Source: Snuella sedimenti (GTDB taxonomy: Bacteria; Bacteroidota; Bacteroidia; Flavobacteriales; Flavobacteriaceae). From it: 64,000 nt of DNA. The notes beneath the pieces were generated by a model. It did not search any database, had not been told where the DNA came from, and was given only the letters and a program-made list of their open reading frames with translations. The DNA lies in the NCBI RefSeq assembly GCF_016428595.1, contig NZ_JAELVQ010000021.1, positions 1 to 64,000 on the forward strand. Reading direction: 5' to 3'. Position 1 is the stretch's first letter; each line of letters begins with the position of its first letter. The position numbers and the translations under genes were made by a program. Shown here one piece after another: positions 31,786-40,307 of this stretch.

Positions 31786-32775
31786 ATGAAAATTGCCATT
31801 GTTATACTTAATTGGAACGGTAAAGCACTTTTAGAACAATTTTTACCATCCGTTATATCGCATTCAAAACAAGCGGATATCTATGTTGCAGATAATGCTT
31901 CTACTGATGACTCCATTAACTTTATAAAGCGTACATATCCCAACATAAAAATCATTAAAAACACGGTTAACGGTGGTTACGCAAAGGGTTATAACGACGC
32001 TTTAAAATGTATAGAAGCTGATATTTTTTGCTTATTGAATAGCGATGTAGAAGTGACCGAGAATTGGCTCCCTCCTATTTTGGAAATATTTAAAGAAGAA
32101 TCCAGCACTGCTATTATTCAACCTAAGATTTTAGACTATAAGAGAAAGGATTATTTTGAATACGCTGGAGCCGCAGGAGGATTTATAGATAAATATGGGT
32201 ATCCATATTGTAGGGGACGTATTTTTAACACCATTGAAAAGGACAATGGGCAGTACAATGATACAACGGAGATATTTTGGGCTTCAGGTGCTTGCTTATT
32301 TATTAGAAGCCATGTGTTTTTTAAGTTGAATGGATTCGATGAGCGATTCTTTGCCCATATGGAAGAGATAGACCTATGTTGGCGTGCTAAACATCTAGGA
32401 TATACTATTAAATACGTTGGATTGTCTACCATTTATCATGTTGGTGGTGCGACACTTAATGCGTCAAACCCCCAAAAGACCTATCTCAACTTTAGAAACA
32501 GTTTATTTATGCTAACAAAAAATGTACACGGTAATATATTGGCTTTAATTATCATGAGATTGGCTATAGACGGATTGGCAGGCATTAAATTTCTCTTAGA
32601 ACTAAAGCTTAAGCATACCTTTGCCATTGTTAAGGCACATTTCAATTTCTATAAAAATGTAAGTATTTTTTTAAAACAACGGAAAAATATTCAAAAAGAT
32701 TTGAATTATTATCAAATTACATCGATTGCCTTCGATTATTTCGTAAAAAAGAACTCCTTTTACAAAAGTTTTTAA
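31786..32775 (+). CDS. Family 2 glycosyltransferase (329 aa)
   Basis: GT-A fold: IAIVILNWNGKALLEQFLPS at the start, YVADNASTDDS (nucleotide-sugar binding) near residue 36, LLNSDVEV (DxD-like metal site) near 87, and the acceptor region ASGACLFIRSHVFFKLNGFDERFFAHMEEIDLCWR. This last stretch is typical of rhamnosyl- and related transferases. It has a hydrophobic C-terminal region that may attach to the inner membrane. Likely adds a sugar to lipopolysaccharide or another envelope glycan. Confidence 0.88.
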   Translation: MKIAIVILNWNGKALLEQFLPSVISHSKQADIYVADNASTDDSINFIKRTYPNIKIIKNTVNGGYAKGYNDALKCIEADIFCLLNSDVEVTENWLPPILEIFKEESSTAIIQPKILDYKRKDYFEYAGAAGGFIDKYGYPYCRGRIFNTIEKDNGQYNDTTEIFWASGACLFIRSHVFFKLNGFDERFFAHMEEIDLCWRAKHLGYTIKYVGLSTIYHVGGATLNASNPQKTYLNFRNSLFMLTKNVHGNILALIIMRLAIDGLAGIKFLLELKLKHTFAIVKAHFNFYKNVSIFLKQRKNIQKDLNYYQITSIAFDYFVKKNSFYKSF

Positions 32776-32825
32776 ATAGTTATTAAAAATTTCCTTAAGT
32801 GTACTAAATTAAACGGTTTTTTACA

Positions 32826-32833
32826 TACTTTTG
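32826..32833 (+). promoter_or_regulatory. -7 box TACTTTTG of the OmpA-family gene
   Basis: Full TAnnTTTG match about 40 bases before the ATG at 32873, a good leader length. No well-spaced TTG upstream. Confidence 0.5.
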
Positions 32834-32872
32834 TGCAAATTCATTAAGCCTAAATTTTAATTTCAATTAATT

Positions 32873-33709
32873 ATGAGAAAAGTAGTATTACTTAGTTTAT
32901 CAACAATATTTTTACTAAGTTCATGTGTATCTAAAAAGCAATTCACAGATCTAGAAGCTAAACACAAAGAAACGCAAGACTTACTTAATTCTGCTACCGT
33001 TAAGTTAAATTCTTGTTTAGAAGACAGAGCTTCTGCAACAGCCAGAGCAGCAGCCTTAGAAGAGCAAGTATCTGATTTACGTAAAGCAAATGACAATTTA
33101 ACAGTTTTATCGGCTAAAGGTGCAAGCAACGTAGAAAAAACTTTAGAAAGTATTAAGGAAAAAGATCTTAAGATTTCTCGTTTACAAGATGCTATCACTA
33201 AAAAGGACAGTGTTACTTTAGCACTTGTTACAAGTCTTAAGCGTGAAGTAGGTATTAACGACCCAGATATTGAAGTAAATGTTGAAAAAGGAGTAGTATT
33301 TATTTCTATCGCTGATAAGTTATTATTTAAAAGTGGAAGCTACAACGTAACATCAAAAGCTAAAGACGTATTAGCTAAAGTTGCTAAAGTTGTAAATAGC
33401 AAGCCTGATTTTGAATGTATGGTTGAAGGTCATACCGACAATGTACCTTACAGAAAAGAGCCTTTATTAGACAACTGGGATTTAAGTGTTAAACGTTCTA
33501 CCTCAATTATTAGAGTTTTAGAAACTTTAGATGTTAACCCAAGTCAATTAATCGCTGCTGGACGTAGCCACTATGTGCCACTAGTTGATAACGATACAGC
33601 AGAGAACAGATCAAAAAACAGACGTACCCGTATTGTAATACTTCCTAAAATTGACCAGTTTTACGACATGATCGAAAAAGAAATGAAAAATCTTGAAGCT
33701 AGTAACTAA
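32873..33709 (+). CDS. OmpA-family peptidoglycan-binding lipoprotein (278 aa)
   Basis: Lipobox FLLSSC (cysteine 18), then a long coiled coil (about 25-120) and a C-terminal OmpA domain: LLFKSGSYNVTSKAKDVL, VEGHTDNVPY, DLSVKRSTSIIRVL and RSKNRRTRIVILP. The domain binds diaminopimelate in peptidoglycan and so ties the outer membrane to the wall. Base composition is slightly different from neighbours (fewer C/G third positions), as expected for an abundant protein. Followed by a strong terminator. Confidence 0.9.
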   Translation: MRKVVLLSLSTIFLLSSCVSKKQFTDLEAKHKETQDLLNSATVKLNSCLEDRASATARAAALEEQVSDLRKANDNLTVLSAKGASNVEKTLESIKEKDLKISRLQDAITKKDSVTLALVTSLKREVGINDPDIEVNVEKGVVFISIADKLLFKSGSYNVTSKAKDVLAKVAKVVNSKPDFECMVEGHTDNVPYRKEPLLDNWDLSVKRSTSIIRVLETLDVNPSQLIAAGRSHYVPLVDNDTAENRSKNRRTRIVILPKIDQFYDMIEKEMKNLEASN

Positions 33710-33735
33710 TAACTTAGCTTTATAAATAATATAAG

Positions 33736-33765
33736 AAGCTCAGTCATTTTGGCTGGGCTTTTTTT
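33736..33765 (+). terminator. Rho-independent terminator after the OmpA-family gene
   Basis: AAGCTCAG at 33736-33743 pairs with CTGGGCTT at 33753-33760 (one G-T pair), followed by a run of seven T. Lies 27 bases past the stop at 33709. Confidence 0.8.
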
Positions 33766-33831
33766 ATGAGTTTTGAAAGCTATAATTTTAAATATTTTTT
33801 TGAAACGAACTATTCGCTCAACAAAGCAGAT

Positions 33832-34452
33832 TTATAAAATCTCTAAACTCCCCTTTCCTTCTCTTACTACAACTGGTTTCCCCTGTGATAAATCAATAAT
33901 GGTCGACGCATGGTTGTCTCCATATCCGCCATCTATTACCAAGTCTACCAAATTATCCCATTTTTCCAAAATCAGTTCAGGATCAGTTGTATACTCCAAT
34001 ATGCTATCTTCATCACGAATAGATGTCGAAATAATAGGGTTACCTAATTGCTTAACTATCTCCAATGCAATATTGTTTTTAGGCACCCTAATCCCCACTG
34101 TTTTTCTTTTTTTAAAAGGATTGGGTAAATTTTTAGAACCAGGTAGAATAAAAGTGTATGGTCCAGGAAGTGCCCGTTTTAAGATCTTAAAGGTAGATGT
34201 GTCTATTTGCTTAACATAATCGCTTAAATTACTTAAATCATGGCATACAAACGAAAAATTAGACTTTTCAAGCTTTACTTGCTTAATTTTAGCCACGCGT
34301 TCTAATGCCTTAACGTTTGTGATATCACAACCTAGGCCATAAACTGTATCCGTAGGATAAATTATAAGTCCGCCACGTTTTAACACATTAACAGCTTTGC
34401 TTATTTCCCTAGGGTTAGGGTTTTCTTCATATATGCGCATTAACTCAGCCAT
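33832..34452 (-). CDS. YrdC/Sua5-family threonylcarbamoyl-AMP synthase-like protein (206 aa)
   Basis: The family signature PTDTVYGLGCDI lies near residue 33, with the basic pocket KIKQVKLEKS and the later PGPYTFILPGS and VGIRVPKN. Members make threonylcarbamoyl-AMP for the t6A37 modification of tRNA; the YciO subgroup does this poorly. Length around 206 and the KLEKSNFSFVC variation make YciO-like or TsaC-like equally possible. No Sua5 C-terminal domain. Divergent from the esterase gene at 34499, with 46 bases between. Confidence 0.82.
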   Translation of the reverse strand: MAELMRIYEENPNPREISKAVNVLKRGGLIIYPTDTVYGLGCDITNVKALERVAKIKQVKLEKSNFSFVCHDLSNLSDYVKQIDTSTFKILKRALPGPYTFILPGSKNLPNPFKKRKTVGIRVPKNNIALEIVKQLGNPIISTSIRDEDSILEYTTDPELILEKWDNLVDLVIDGGYGDNHASTIIDLSQGKPVVVREGKGSLEIL

Positions 34453-34498
34453 AATATATTCGTATATTTATAAATACAAATTAACTATTATTTTCCTT

Positions 34499-35362
34499 AT
34501 GAAGTCCTTAAAATATAGTTTATTAACTATTTTGCTATTTGTAAACCTTTGCAGCTGTTCGAATGAAAAAACAGATGCAGAAATCATTGATACTTTAGAC
34601 CCGTCATTATATTATGAACAGCTAGATATTGCTTATGGCCAAGATCCCGACCAAACATTCGATTTGTATTTACCTGCCAACAGATCCCAAAACACTAAAA
34701 TTATAGTACTTGTTCATGGCGGCGGATGGTCAGCCGGGGACAAGAGCGAAATGAATGCAATTAAAGATTTACTACGATTGGATTTGCCTAACCTTGCTAT
34801 TGTTAATATAAATTACCGCTTAGCAGATGATGATAATGCCCCATATCCAATGCAAATAAATGATATAACCAATATTGTTGAACATTTAAAGATTAACAAA
34901 GACAAATACACCATATCTAATAAACTTGGCTTTATAGGAATTAGCGCAGGTGCTCATCTAGCCTTACTCTGGAGTTATGCCTTTGATACAAAAAAACAAG
35001 TTTCTATGGTATGTAGCATCGTTGGCCCTACGAATTTTACAGATCCTGCATATCTTAATAATACGAATCCAAATTTACAAGAACTCTTGGATTCGTACGG
35101 ATCCGATGCGCCTATTACCTATTTAGAGGAAGTGAGTCCCTACCATCAAGCAACAAATACTGCGCCACCAACCATTTTGTTTTATGGAGGTCAAGACCCC
35201 CTTATTCCTACTACACAGGGCACTGCATTAAGGGACAAACTACAGAGCTTGGGAGTAGCCCATGGATTTACCTTATACCCAGAAGCCGGACACGGATGGA
35301 CAGGTTTAGAACTATTGGATACTTGGACAAAGCTAAAAGCCTTTATAAATACATATATTTAG
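34499..35362 (+). CDS. Alpha/beta-hydrolase lipoprotein, esterase-like (287 aa)
   Basis: Start chosen at the ATG of MKSLKYSLLTILLF because it gives a lipoprotein signal ending VNLCSC; the longer frame upstream runs into the opposing gene. The oxyanion motif HGGGWSAGDKSE, the nucleophile elbow GISAGAHLA, the aspartate in FYGGQDPLIP and the histidine in EAGHGWTG form the carboxylesterase/BD-FAE type triad. Attached to a membrane outside the cytoplasm; probably removes acyl groups from glycans or other esters. Convergent with aroQ, overlapping by 4 bases. Confidence 0.85.
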   Translation: MKSLKYSLLTILLFVNLCSCSNEKTDAEIIDTLDPSLYYEQLDIAYGQDPDQTFDLYLPANRSQNTKIIVLVHGGGWSAGDKSEMNAIKDLLRLDLPNLAIVNINYRLADDDNAPYPMQINDITNIVEHLKINKDKYTISNKLGFIGISAGAHLALLWSYAFDTKKQVSMVCSIVGPTNFTDPAYLNNTNPNLQELLDSYGSDAPITYLEEVSPYHQATNTAPPTILFYGGQDPLIPTTQGTALRDKLQSLGVAHGFTLYPEAGHGWTGLELLDTWTKLKAFINTYI

Positions 35363-35775
35363 AGAAAACTCTGGATAGCCAATTCATAACTTTGCAAACC
35401 AAAACCAAGAATGACTCCGGAGGCATTAGGTGAGATATAGGATTGATGACGAAATGCTTCCCTCCCAAACGTGTTGGAAATATGCACTTCTACTACCTTG
35501 GTTTCAATAGCCTTAACGGCATCGCCTATACCAACAGACGTATGAGTATACGCCCCAGCGTTTAATACAATACCATCATAACTAAATCCTACCTCGTGCA
35601 ATTTATCGATGAGCTCCCCTTCTATGTTAGATTGAAAAAAGTCTATTTCAACATCAGGGAATCGTTGTTTTAAGGTTTCTAAAAAATTTTCAAACGTTAA
35701 ATTCCCATAAATAGTAGGTTCGCGCTTCCCTAATAAATTTAAATTAGGCCCGTTTATTATGATTAGTTTTTTCAC
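35359..35775 (-). CDS. aroQ: Type II 3-dehydroquinate dehydratase (138 aa)
   Basis: Shikimate-pathway enzyme acting as a dodecamer. Motifs: INGPNLNLLGKREPTIYG with the catalytic arginine and tyrosine, LNAGAYTHTSVGIGDA, and VEVHISNTFGREAFRHQSY with the catalytic histidine region. Length is normal. The start is GTG (35775-35773), fixed by the family's MKK-IIINGPN opening, and lies inside a hairpin of a 157-bp leader repeated at 50322. That leader is described separately and suggests translational control of this gene. Confidence 0.93.
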   Translation of the reverse strand: MKKLIIINGPNLNLLGKREPTIYGNLTFENFLETLKQRFPDVEIDFFQSNIEGELIDKLHEVGFSYDGIVLNAGAYTHTSVGIGDAVKAIETKVVEVHISNTFGREAFRHQSYISPNASGVILGFGLQSYELAIQSFL

Positions 35776-35927
35776 ACGTTTAAATTTTAGTAATTAATTT
35801 ATTTTATTGTAATTATAAAATTAAGAACGTGTGCAACCACTCCTTACACTCGTTCTCACATTAAAAATTTTAAACATTCCCTTTTGTGAAAAAATGCTTA
35901 AAATTTATTAATGTTCGTTTCATGCAG
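35771..35927 (-). promoter_or_regulatory. Structured leader of aroQ with alternative hairpins (copy 1)
   Basis: In RNA order: a hairpin (arms 35913-35893 and 35878-35859) overlapping a 17-codon ORF, arm A (35856-35847), arm B (35833-35810) and arm C (35796-35773). B pairs either with A (AGAACG core) or with C, which contains the aroQ GTG. B with C would block the start; A with B would free it. A second copy at 50322-50478 has the same length with 11 differences, none in A, B or C. Looks like a translational attenuator; alternatively a mobile repeat that supplies start codons. Confidence 0.6.
35870..35923 (-). CDS. Putative 17-residue leader peptide upstream of aroQ
   Basis: ATG to TAA encodes MKRTLINFKHFFTKGNV. 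The copy at 50421 keeps the frame and stop and encodes MKRALRNFKNYFTKGNV. The stop codon lies in the second arm of the first leader hairpin, so translation would disturb the structure downstream. No known peptide is recognised, and no clear ribosome site is visible. Confidence 0.4.
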   Translation of the reverse strand: MKRTLINFKHFFTKGNV

Positions 35928-35951
35928 TAAAAGTATTAAAAATTTGGCATA

Positions 35952-35980
35952 AAAAAAGGAAGCCGTTAGCTCCCTTTTTA
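35952..35980 (-). terminator. Terminator after the beta-barrel protein gene
   Basis: On the minus strand AAGGGAGC-taac-GGCTTCCTT forms a compact hairpin followed by seven T. It lies 19 bases past the stop of the gene at 35999 and also carries T bases on the plus strand, so it may act both ways. Confidence 0.75.
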
Positions 35981-35998
35981 TAAAAAATTCATTTAATT

Positions 35999-36496
35999 CT
36001 ACAATTCAAATTCAACACCTAATGTAATAGTATTAAACCCTAAAGTAACTGGGCCAGCATCCATACTAACACCTCTGTATGCTGCAACAATATCAAGATT
36101 ATCACTTACACCATATTGTATCCTTGGTGCATAGTAAAATCCACCATCATTTCCTTCGTCAATACCTACGGCATACCCTAAATCTACACCAAAGGCAAAT
36201 TCTTCAGACACATTAAATCGTCCCGAAGCGGCCAATGGTAAAAAACTGGCATCATCTACTTTAAACCCTTCAACATCCTTTCCAAAAGAATGCGAATAAC
36301 CCACAGTTGCTCCAGCTTCAATTTGATCAGATAATCCCCACAAGTAAGCAACATCCAAAGCTAGGTTAAAAGAATAACCATCACTAAAATCACCAACAAC
36401 TAGACCAGCATTTACACCAACCTTTGGTTCTCCTTGGGCATTTACACTTGTAAGTCCTAATACAGCAATGGCTGCACATAAAAAAATTTTTTTCAT
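35999..36496 (-). CDS. Outer-membrane beta-barrel protein (165 aa)
   Basis: Signal peptide of 20 residues (ending VNAQ), then alternating strands with turns such as GVNAGLVVGDFSDGYSFNLALDVAYLWG and a C-terminal TITLGVEFEL with an aromatic/hydrophobic alternation typical of the last barrel strand. Eight-stranded OmpX/OmpW-like size. Function unknown; may be a porin-like or structural protein. Closed by the terminator at 35952, with a -7 box upstream. Confidence 0.8.
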   Translation of the reverse strand: MKKIFLCAAIAVLGLTSVNAQGEPKVGVNAGLVVGDFSDGYSFNLALDVAYLWGLSDQIEAGATVGYSHSFGKDVEGFKVDDASFLPLAASGRFNVSEEFAFGVDLGYAVGIDEGNDGGFYYAPRIQYGVSDNLDIVAAYRGVSMDAGPVTLGFNTITLGVEFEL

Positions 36497-36527
36497 TTTG
36501 ATTGTATCTTTTAAAATTATAATGAAA

Positions 36528-36535
36528 CAAACATA
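36528..36535 (-). promoter_or_regulatory. -7 box TATGTTTG of the beta-barrel protein gene
   Basis: On the minus strand TATGTTTG matches TAnnTTTG, 31 bases before the ATG at 36496. No clear TTG -33 element. Confidence 0.5.
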
Positions 36536-36691
36536 AAACTTAAATTGATATAAAAAAAGAAAAAACTACAATTTAAAACCAACTTTTCCTACGGTCATGA
36601 TAAGCAGATTACTAAATATTAAAACAATACACCGTAGTTTCCCTGAAATTTAATCATAAAAATGTTGTGTAAATGTTTTACTTTTATTGCC

Positions 36692-37603
36692 ATGAAATGG
36701 GAACATGCCCTTAAAGACTATCAGCTATATTTAAAAATAGAACGGGGTTTATCAAAAAACTCGATCGACAACTATGCGCTTGATGTTAAAAAGTTTATTG
36801 GTTTTTTAGAACAGCACAACATTAGTGTTTCTCCAATAAAAATTACCACCGAAACCGTCCAACAATTTATTTATGAAATAGCAAAAACCGTTAACGCTAG
36901 GACCCAATCGCGATTGATCTCTGGACTGCGTAGTTTTTTTAACTATTTGATTTTTGAGGATTATAGAAACGACAACCCCTTAGAACTTATAGAATCTCCT
37001 AAAATTGGTAGGAAATTACCAGATACTTTAAGTGTAGACGAAATAAACAAGCTTATCGGTGCAATTGACACCAACAAAACATTTAAAAATATACCAATTG
37101 GCAAACGCGATTATGCCATGCTTGAAACGCTTTACGGTTGTGGCTTACGCGTTAGTGAATTAATTAGCCTGAAACTTTCCGACCTATATTTTGACGAAGG
37201 TTTTATAAAAGTAACAGGAAAAGGAGACAAACAACGCTTTGTACCCATTGTTTTAGCAACCCAAGACTTTATTAACATTTATTTAAATGAGGTTAGATCA
37301 AAAATCCCCGTTCTAATGGGGCATGAAGATACCTTATTCCTAAACTATAAAGGCAAACAGCTTACCAGAGCTATGGTCTTTACCATTATTAAACGATTAG
37401 CTCAGAAAATCGGACTTAAAAAAAATATTTCTCCCCATACTTTTAGACATTCTTTTGCGACACACTTACTTCAAAACAATGCAGACCTAAGATCCATCCA
37501 GTTAATGCTAGGACATGAAAGCATAACTACTACCGAAGTCTATGTACATATGGATAACAGTCATTTAGCCAAGACAATAGCGCTATACCACCCTAGAAAA
37601 TAA
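36692..37603 (+). CDS. xerD: Site-specific tyrosine recombinase (303 aa)
   Basis: N-terminal SAM-like DNA-binding domain (KDYQLYLKIERGLSKNSIDNY) and C-terminal catalytic domain with the first arginine in GCGLRVSELISLKLSD, HTFRHSFATHLLQNNADLRS (histidine and second arginine) and LGHESITTTEVYVH with the nucleophilic tyrosine. This is the chromosome-dimer-resolving XerC/D type acting at dif. I start at MKWEHALKDYQ because it matches the family N-terminus; an ATG 10 codons upstream is less likely. Convergent with rny. Confidence 0.9.
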   Translation: MKWEHALKDYQLYLKIERGLSKNSIDNYALDVKKFIGFLEQHNISVSPIKITTETVQQFIYEIAKTVNARTQSRLISGLRSFFNYLIFEDYRNDNPLELIESPKIGRKLPDTLSVDEINKLIGAIDTNKTFKNIPIGKRDYAMLETLYGCGLRVSELISLKLSDLYFDEGFIKVTGKGDKQRFVPIVLATQDFINIYLNEVRSKIPVLMGHEDTLFLNYKGKQLTRAMVFTIIKRLAQKIGLKKNISPHTFRHSFATHLLQNNADLRSIQLMLGHESITTTEVYVHMDNSHLAKTIALYHPRK

Positions 37604-37613
37604 CAACTATAAA

Positions 37614-37646
37614 CCAAAAAAAAGTCCAGATTATTACACTGGACTT
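37614..37646 (-). terminator. Terminator of rny
   Basis: AAGTCCAG at 37622-37629 pairs with CTGGACTT at 37639-37646; the minus strand then has eight or more T. Lies 72 bases past the rny stop, in the gap shared with xerD. Confidence 0.8.
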
Positions 37647-37717
37647 AACTTACACAAATAGTTCAACTGAACCCTCTTAAAATACTTTATTTCAGAGAAA
37701 TAAAACCCAAAAAGTTT

Positions 37718-39292
37718 TTACTTGGCTATGTTTACAGCTCTCGTTTCCCTAATCACGGTTACCTTTACTTGACCAGGATAAGTCATATCGGTTTGGACTT
37801 TTTGAGAAATACTGAACGATAAATCAGCTGCTTTTTGATCGTCTACCTTTTCACTTTCAACAATTACCCTAAGCTCTCTACCCGCTTGAATTGCGTAAGC
37901 CTTTTTAACACCGGTAAAACCAAATGCTATATCTTCTAAATCCTTTAAACGTTGGATATAGCTATCTAACACCTGACGACGTGCCCCTGGTCTTGCTCCT
38001 GAAATGGCATCACATACTTGAATAATTGGTGCTAATAAGGATTTCATTTCAATTTCATCGTGATGCGCTCCAATGGCATTACATACATCGTCTTTCTCTC
38101 CATATTTTTCTGCCCACTGCATACCTAAGATAGCATGTGGTGTTTCCATATCTGCTTCTGCATCTGGCACTTTTCCTATATCATGGAGTAATCCGGCACG
38201 CTTTGCCAACTTAGGATTCAAGCCTAATTCGGCTGCCATGACACCACACAACTTAGCGACTTCTCGCGAGTGCTGTAATAAATTTTGACCATAAGAAGAA
38301 CGGTATTTCATCCTACCAACAACCTTAATCAGCTCAGGGTGTAAATTATGGATCCCCAAATCTATAACGGTACGCTTACCTACTTCAATTATTTCTTGAT
38401 CAATCTGTTTCTTTGTCTTTTGTACGACTTCCTCAATACGTGCCGGGTGTATTCTACCATCTGTTACCAATTTATGTAATGACAATCGTGCAATCTCGCG
38501 ACGTACGGAATCAAAGCACGATAGTATGATAGCTTCCGGTGTATCATCTACTATAATTTCAACACCAGTTGCAGCTTCTATTGCGCGAATGTTTCTTCCT
38601 TCACGTCCTATAATACGCCCTTTAACATCATCCGATTCAATATTAAAAACAGACACACAATTATCTACCGCCTCTTCTGTTCCTATACGCTGTATCGTAT
38701 TTATAATTACTTTCTTTGCGTCCTGCTCAGCTGTTAATTTAGCCTCTTCCATAGCATTTTGGATAAATGCCAATGCATCGTTTTTAGCTTCTCCTTTTAA
38801 AGACTCTACTAACTGTTCTTTGGCTTCCTCTGCCGATAAGCTTGAAATAACCTCTAACTGCTGCACTTGGTTTTTGTGCAACTTGTCTAGTTCGTCCTGT
38901 TTCTTATCAAGTACATCTAGTCTGTGATTGTAATCTTTTATTTTACTTTCTAAACTCTCATTAAGCTTCTTATTCTTTGCCAGCTCACTAGAGACTTGAG
39001 ATTCTTTATCCCGAGTACGCTTTTCAGCCTCGGCCATTTTTTTGTCACGAGAGAGAATTACCTTTTCGTGCTCCGACTTAAGTTCAATAAATTTTTCCTT
39101 CGCCTGAAGAATTTTATCCTTTTTTATGGATTCGCCTTCACTTTTAGCTTCTTTTAATATTAATGAAGCCGATTTTTTAGCTTCTTTAACGAGTTTTGAC
39201 GCATTATTTTTCTCTATAGTCTTAGCTATTATAAAACCTATTATGAGCCCCAGTAAAACGCCCCCACCTATTAGTATAATTGAGTTATCCAT
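37718..39292 (-). CDS. rny: Ribonuclease Y (524 aa)
   Basis: Endoribonuclease that starts mRNA decay at the inner membrane. Domains in order: one N-terminal membrane helix (4-24), a long coiled coil (about 30-200), KH domain ([20 protein letters not shown]), and HD domain with [20 protein letters not shown] near residue 370 giving the metal-binding histidine-aspartate pair. Length is typical. It lies downstream of a 6S-like RNA and zapA on the same strand. Confidence 0.95.
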   Translation of the reverse strand: MDNSIILIGGGVLLGLIIGFIIAKTIEKNNASKLVKEAKKSASLILKEAKSEGESIKKDKILQAKEKFIELKSEHEKVILSRDKKMAEAEKRTRDKESQVSSELAKNKKLNESLESKIKDYNHRLDVLDKKQDELDKLHKNQVQQLEVISSLSAEEAKEQLVESLKGEAKNDALAFIQNAMEEAKLTAEQDAKKVIINTIQRIGTEEAVDNCVSVFNIESDDVKGRIIGREGRNIRAIEAATGVEIIVDDTPEAIILSCFDSVRREIARLSLHKLVTDGRIHPARIEEVVQKTKKQIDQEIIEVGKRTVIDLGIHNLHPELIKVVGRMKYRSSYGQNLLQHSREVAKLCGVMAAELGLNPKLAKRAGLLHDIGKVPDAEADMETPHAILGMQWAEKYGEKDDVCNAIGAHHDEIEMKSLLAPIIQVCDAISGARPGARRQVLDSYIQRLKDLEDIAFGFTGVKKAYAIQAGRELRVIVESEKVDDQKAADLSFSISQKVQTDMTYPGQVKVTVIRETRAVNIAK

Positions 39293-39314
39293 TATGTTAA
39301 ATTAAATTATATAT

Positions 39315-39510
39315 AAAAAAAGCCTACACCGGTATAAAGTTTTGTATAAACTCCTTAAAAATAAGTTTAGGGCTAACAAACTGATCAAGGATCTGCTAAT
39401 AAGCACTGAAACTAATTCAGTTTATGCAGCATGCTTTTACAGCTTAAACTCACCCTTTTTAAAGAATTAATGTTGAGTTTATCAAAAAAAATAACCAATG
39501 TAGGCAGTAA
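39315..39510 (-). ncRNA. ssrS: 6S RNA candidate (6S-Flavo type) between zapA and rny
   Basis: A closing stem pairs GCCTACATTGG (39505-39495) with CCGGTGTAGGC (39332-39322), 11 pairs including two G-U, directly followed by seven T. Inside, a long imperfect rod includes CTGC-ATAA-CTGAA against TTCAG-TTAT-AGCAG and AAACTCA against TGAGTTT. Size near 195 bases, rod shape and position beside zapA match 6S RNA, which binds RNA polymerase in stationary phase. It starts about 25 bases after the zapA stop, so it may be processed from that transcript. Confidence 0.7.
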
Positions 39511-39532
39511 CTTTTGTTTATTTTAAAGAACG

Positions 39533-39826
39533 TTAAGAAACCAAATGTGTTTGTAACAAATCGTTTAGAGCGTTCAGTTTTTCTTCTACATGCTCGTTCA
39601 CATTCGCTTTATCTATAGATTTCTGTTCAACCTGAGAAGCAAACTGCAAAGCGCACATGGCCAATACATCTTGCTTATCCCTTACAGAATAACTTTGTTC
39701 AAATTGCTTAATCATAACCTCAATTTGTTTTGCCGCCTTACGTAATCCCTCCTCTTGACTTGCTTCAATAGTTAAAGGATAGACTCTGTTGGCTATAGAC
39801 AGCTTTATTTTAAGCTTTTCTGACAT
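39533..39826 (-). CDS. zapA: Cell division protein ZapA (97 aa)
   Basis: A short ZapA-like protein: N-terminal strand region KLKIKLSIANRVYPLTIEASQEE, then EGLRKAAKQIEVMIKQFEQSYSVRDKQDVLAMCALQFA and a C-terminal helix for tetramer coiled coil. ZapA crosslinks FtsZ filaments at mid-cell. The gene is followed by the 6S-like RNA and preceded by a coiled-coil protein gene 15 bases away. Confidence 0.88.
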   Translation of the reverse strand: MSEKLKIKLSIANRVYPLTIEASQEEGLRKAAKQIEVMIKQFEQSYSVRDKQDVLAMCALQFASQVEQKSIDKANVNEHVEEKLNALNDLLQTHLVS

Positions 39827-39841
39827 TGAGTTTATGTTACA

Positions 39842-40132
39842 CTAATCAGATAATTGTGTTATACAATGATCAATCTCTCTAATTAATGCGTTTATTTTAA
39901 GCTTAGTTTCTTTTTTATTATCGTCACTACCAAGTATTGTATTTGCCATTTTTAAGGTTTCGTACTTTTCTTCCCAAGCCTTAACATGCAATATTTGGTT
40001 TTGAAGTTCTTGTTTTGAAATCTCCAGTTCTGCATTTAATTTTAAATTAGCTTGCCTTAAAAGCTCAAGTCTGTGTAGCACTTTACTAATTTTGTTTTCC
40101 AGAGAATCTACAATATCTTCAATATTACCCAT
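39842..40132 (-). CDS. Coiled-coil protein upstream of zapA (96 aa)
   Basis: Almost entirely alpha-helical with heptad-like spacing (LENKISKVLHRLELLRQANLKL, then ISKQELQNQILHVKAWEEKYETLK). No enzyme motif. It is in the same operon as zapA, 15 bases upstream, a conserved pair in Flavobacteria, so a role in the division ring such as a ZapB-like partner is plausible but unproven. Confidence 0.7.
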   Translation of the reverse strand: MGNIEDIVDSLENKISKVLHRLELLRQANLKLNAELEISKQELQNQILHVKAWEEKYETLKMANTILGSDDNKKETKLKINALIREIDHCITQLSD

Positions 40133-40262
40133 TTACAAAATCCAATACTTATCACACAAAGTTAAGATACCTATGTATAAATTACAATTGTTTTCTAATA
40201 AAATTTTAAGTTTGTAATTATAGCTCATTTTCAGGCCAATGGCTTGATTTTTGTTTGTTTCT

Positions 40263-40292
40263 TTGCTTTTAAACTGCAAATTTTTAATTTAG
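40263..40292 (+). promoter_or_regulatory. Promoter TTG-N19-TAATTTAG of the M23 peptidase operon
   Basis: TTG at 40263-40265 and TAATTTAG at 40285-40292 (seven of eight consensus-compatible bases) with 19-base spacing, 15 bases before the ATG at 40308. Confidence 0.5.
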
Positions 40293-40307
40293 CCGCAATA
40301 CATTTTT

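Noticed and set aside
36662-36691. ATG ten codons upstream in xerD
   Set aside because: The extra MLCKCFTFIA is hydrophobic and absent from the family, and its sequence overlaps the probable promoter.
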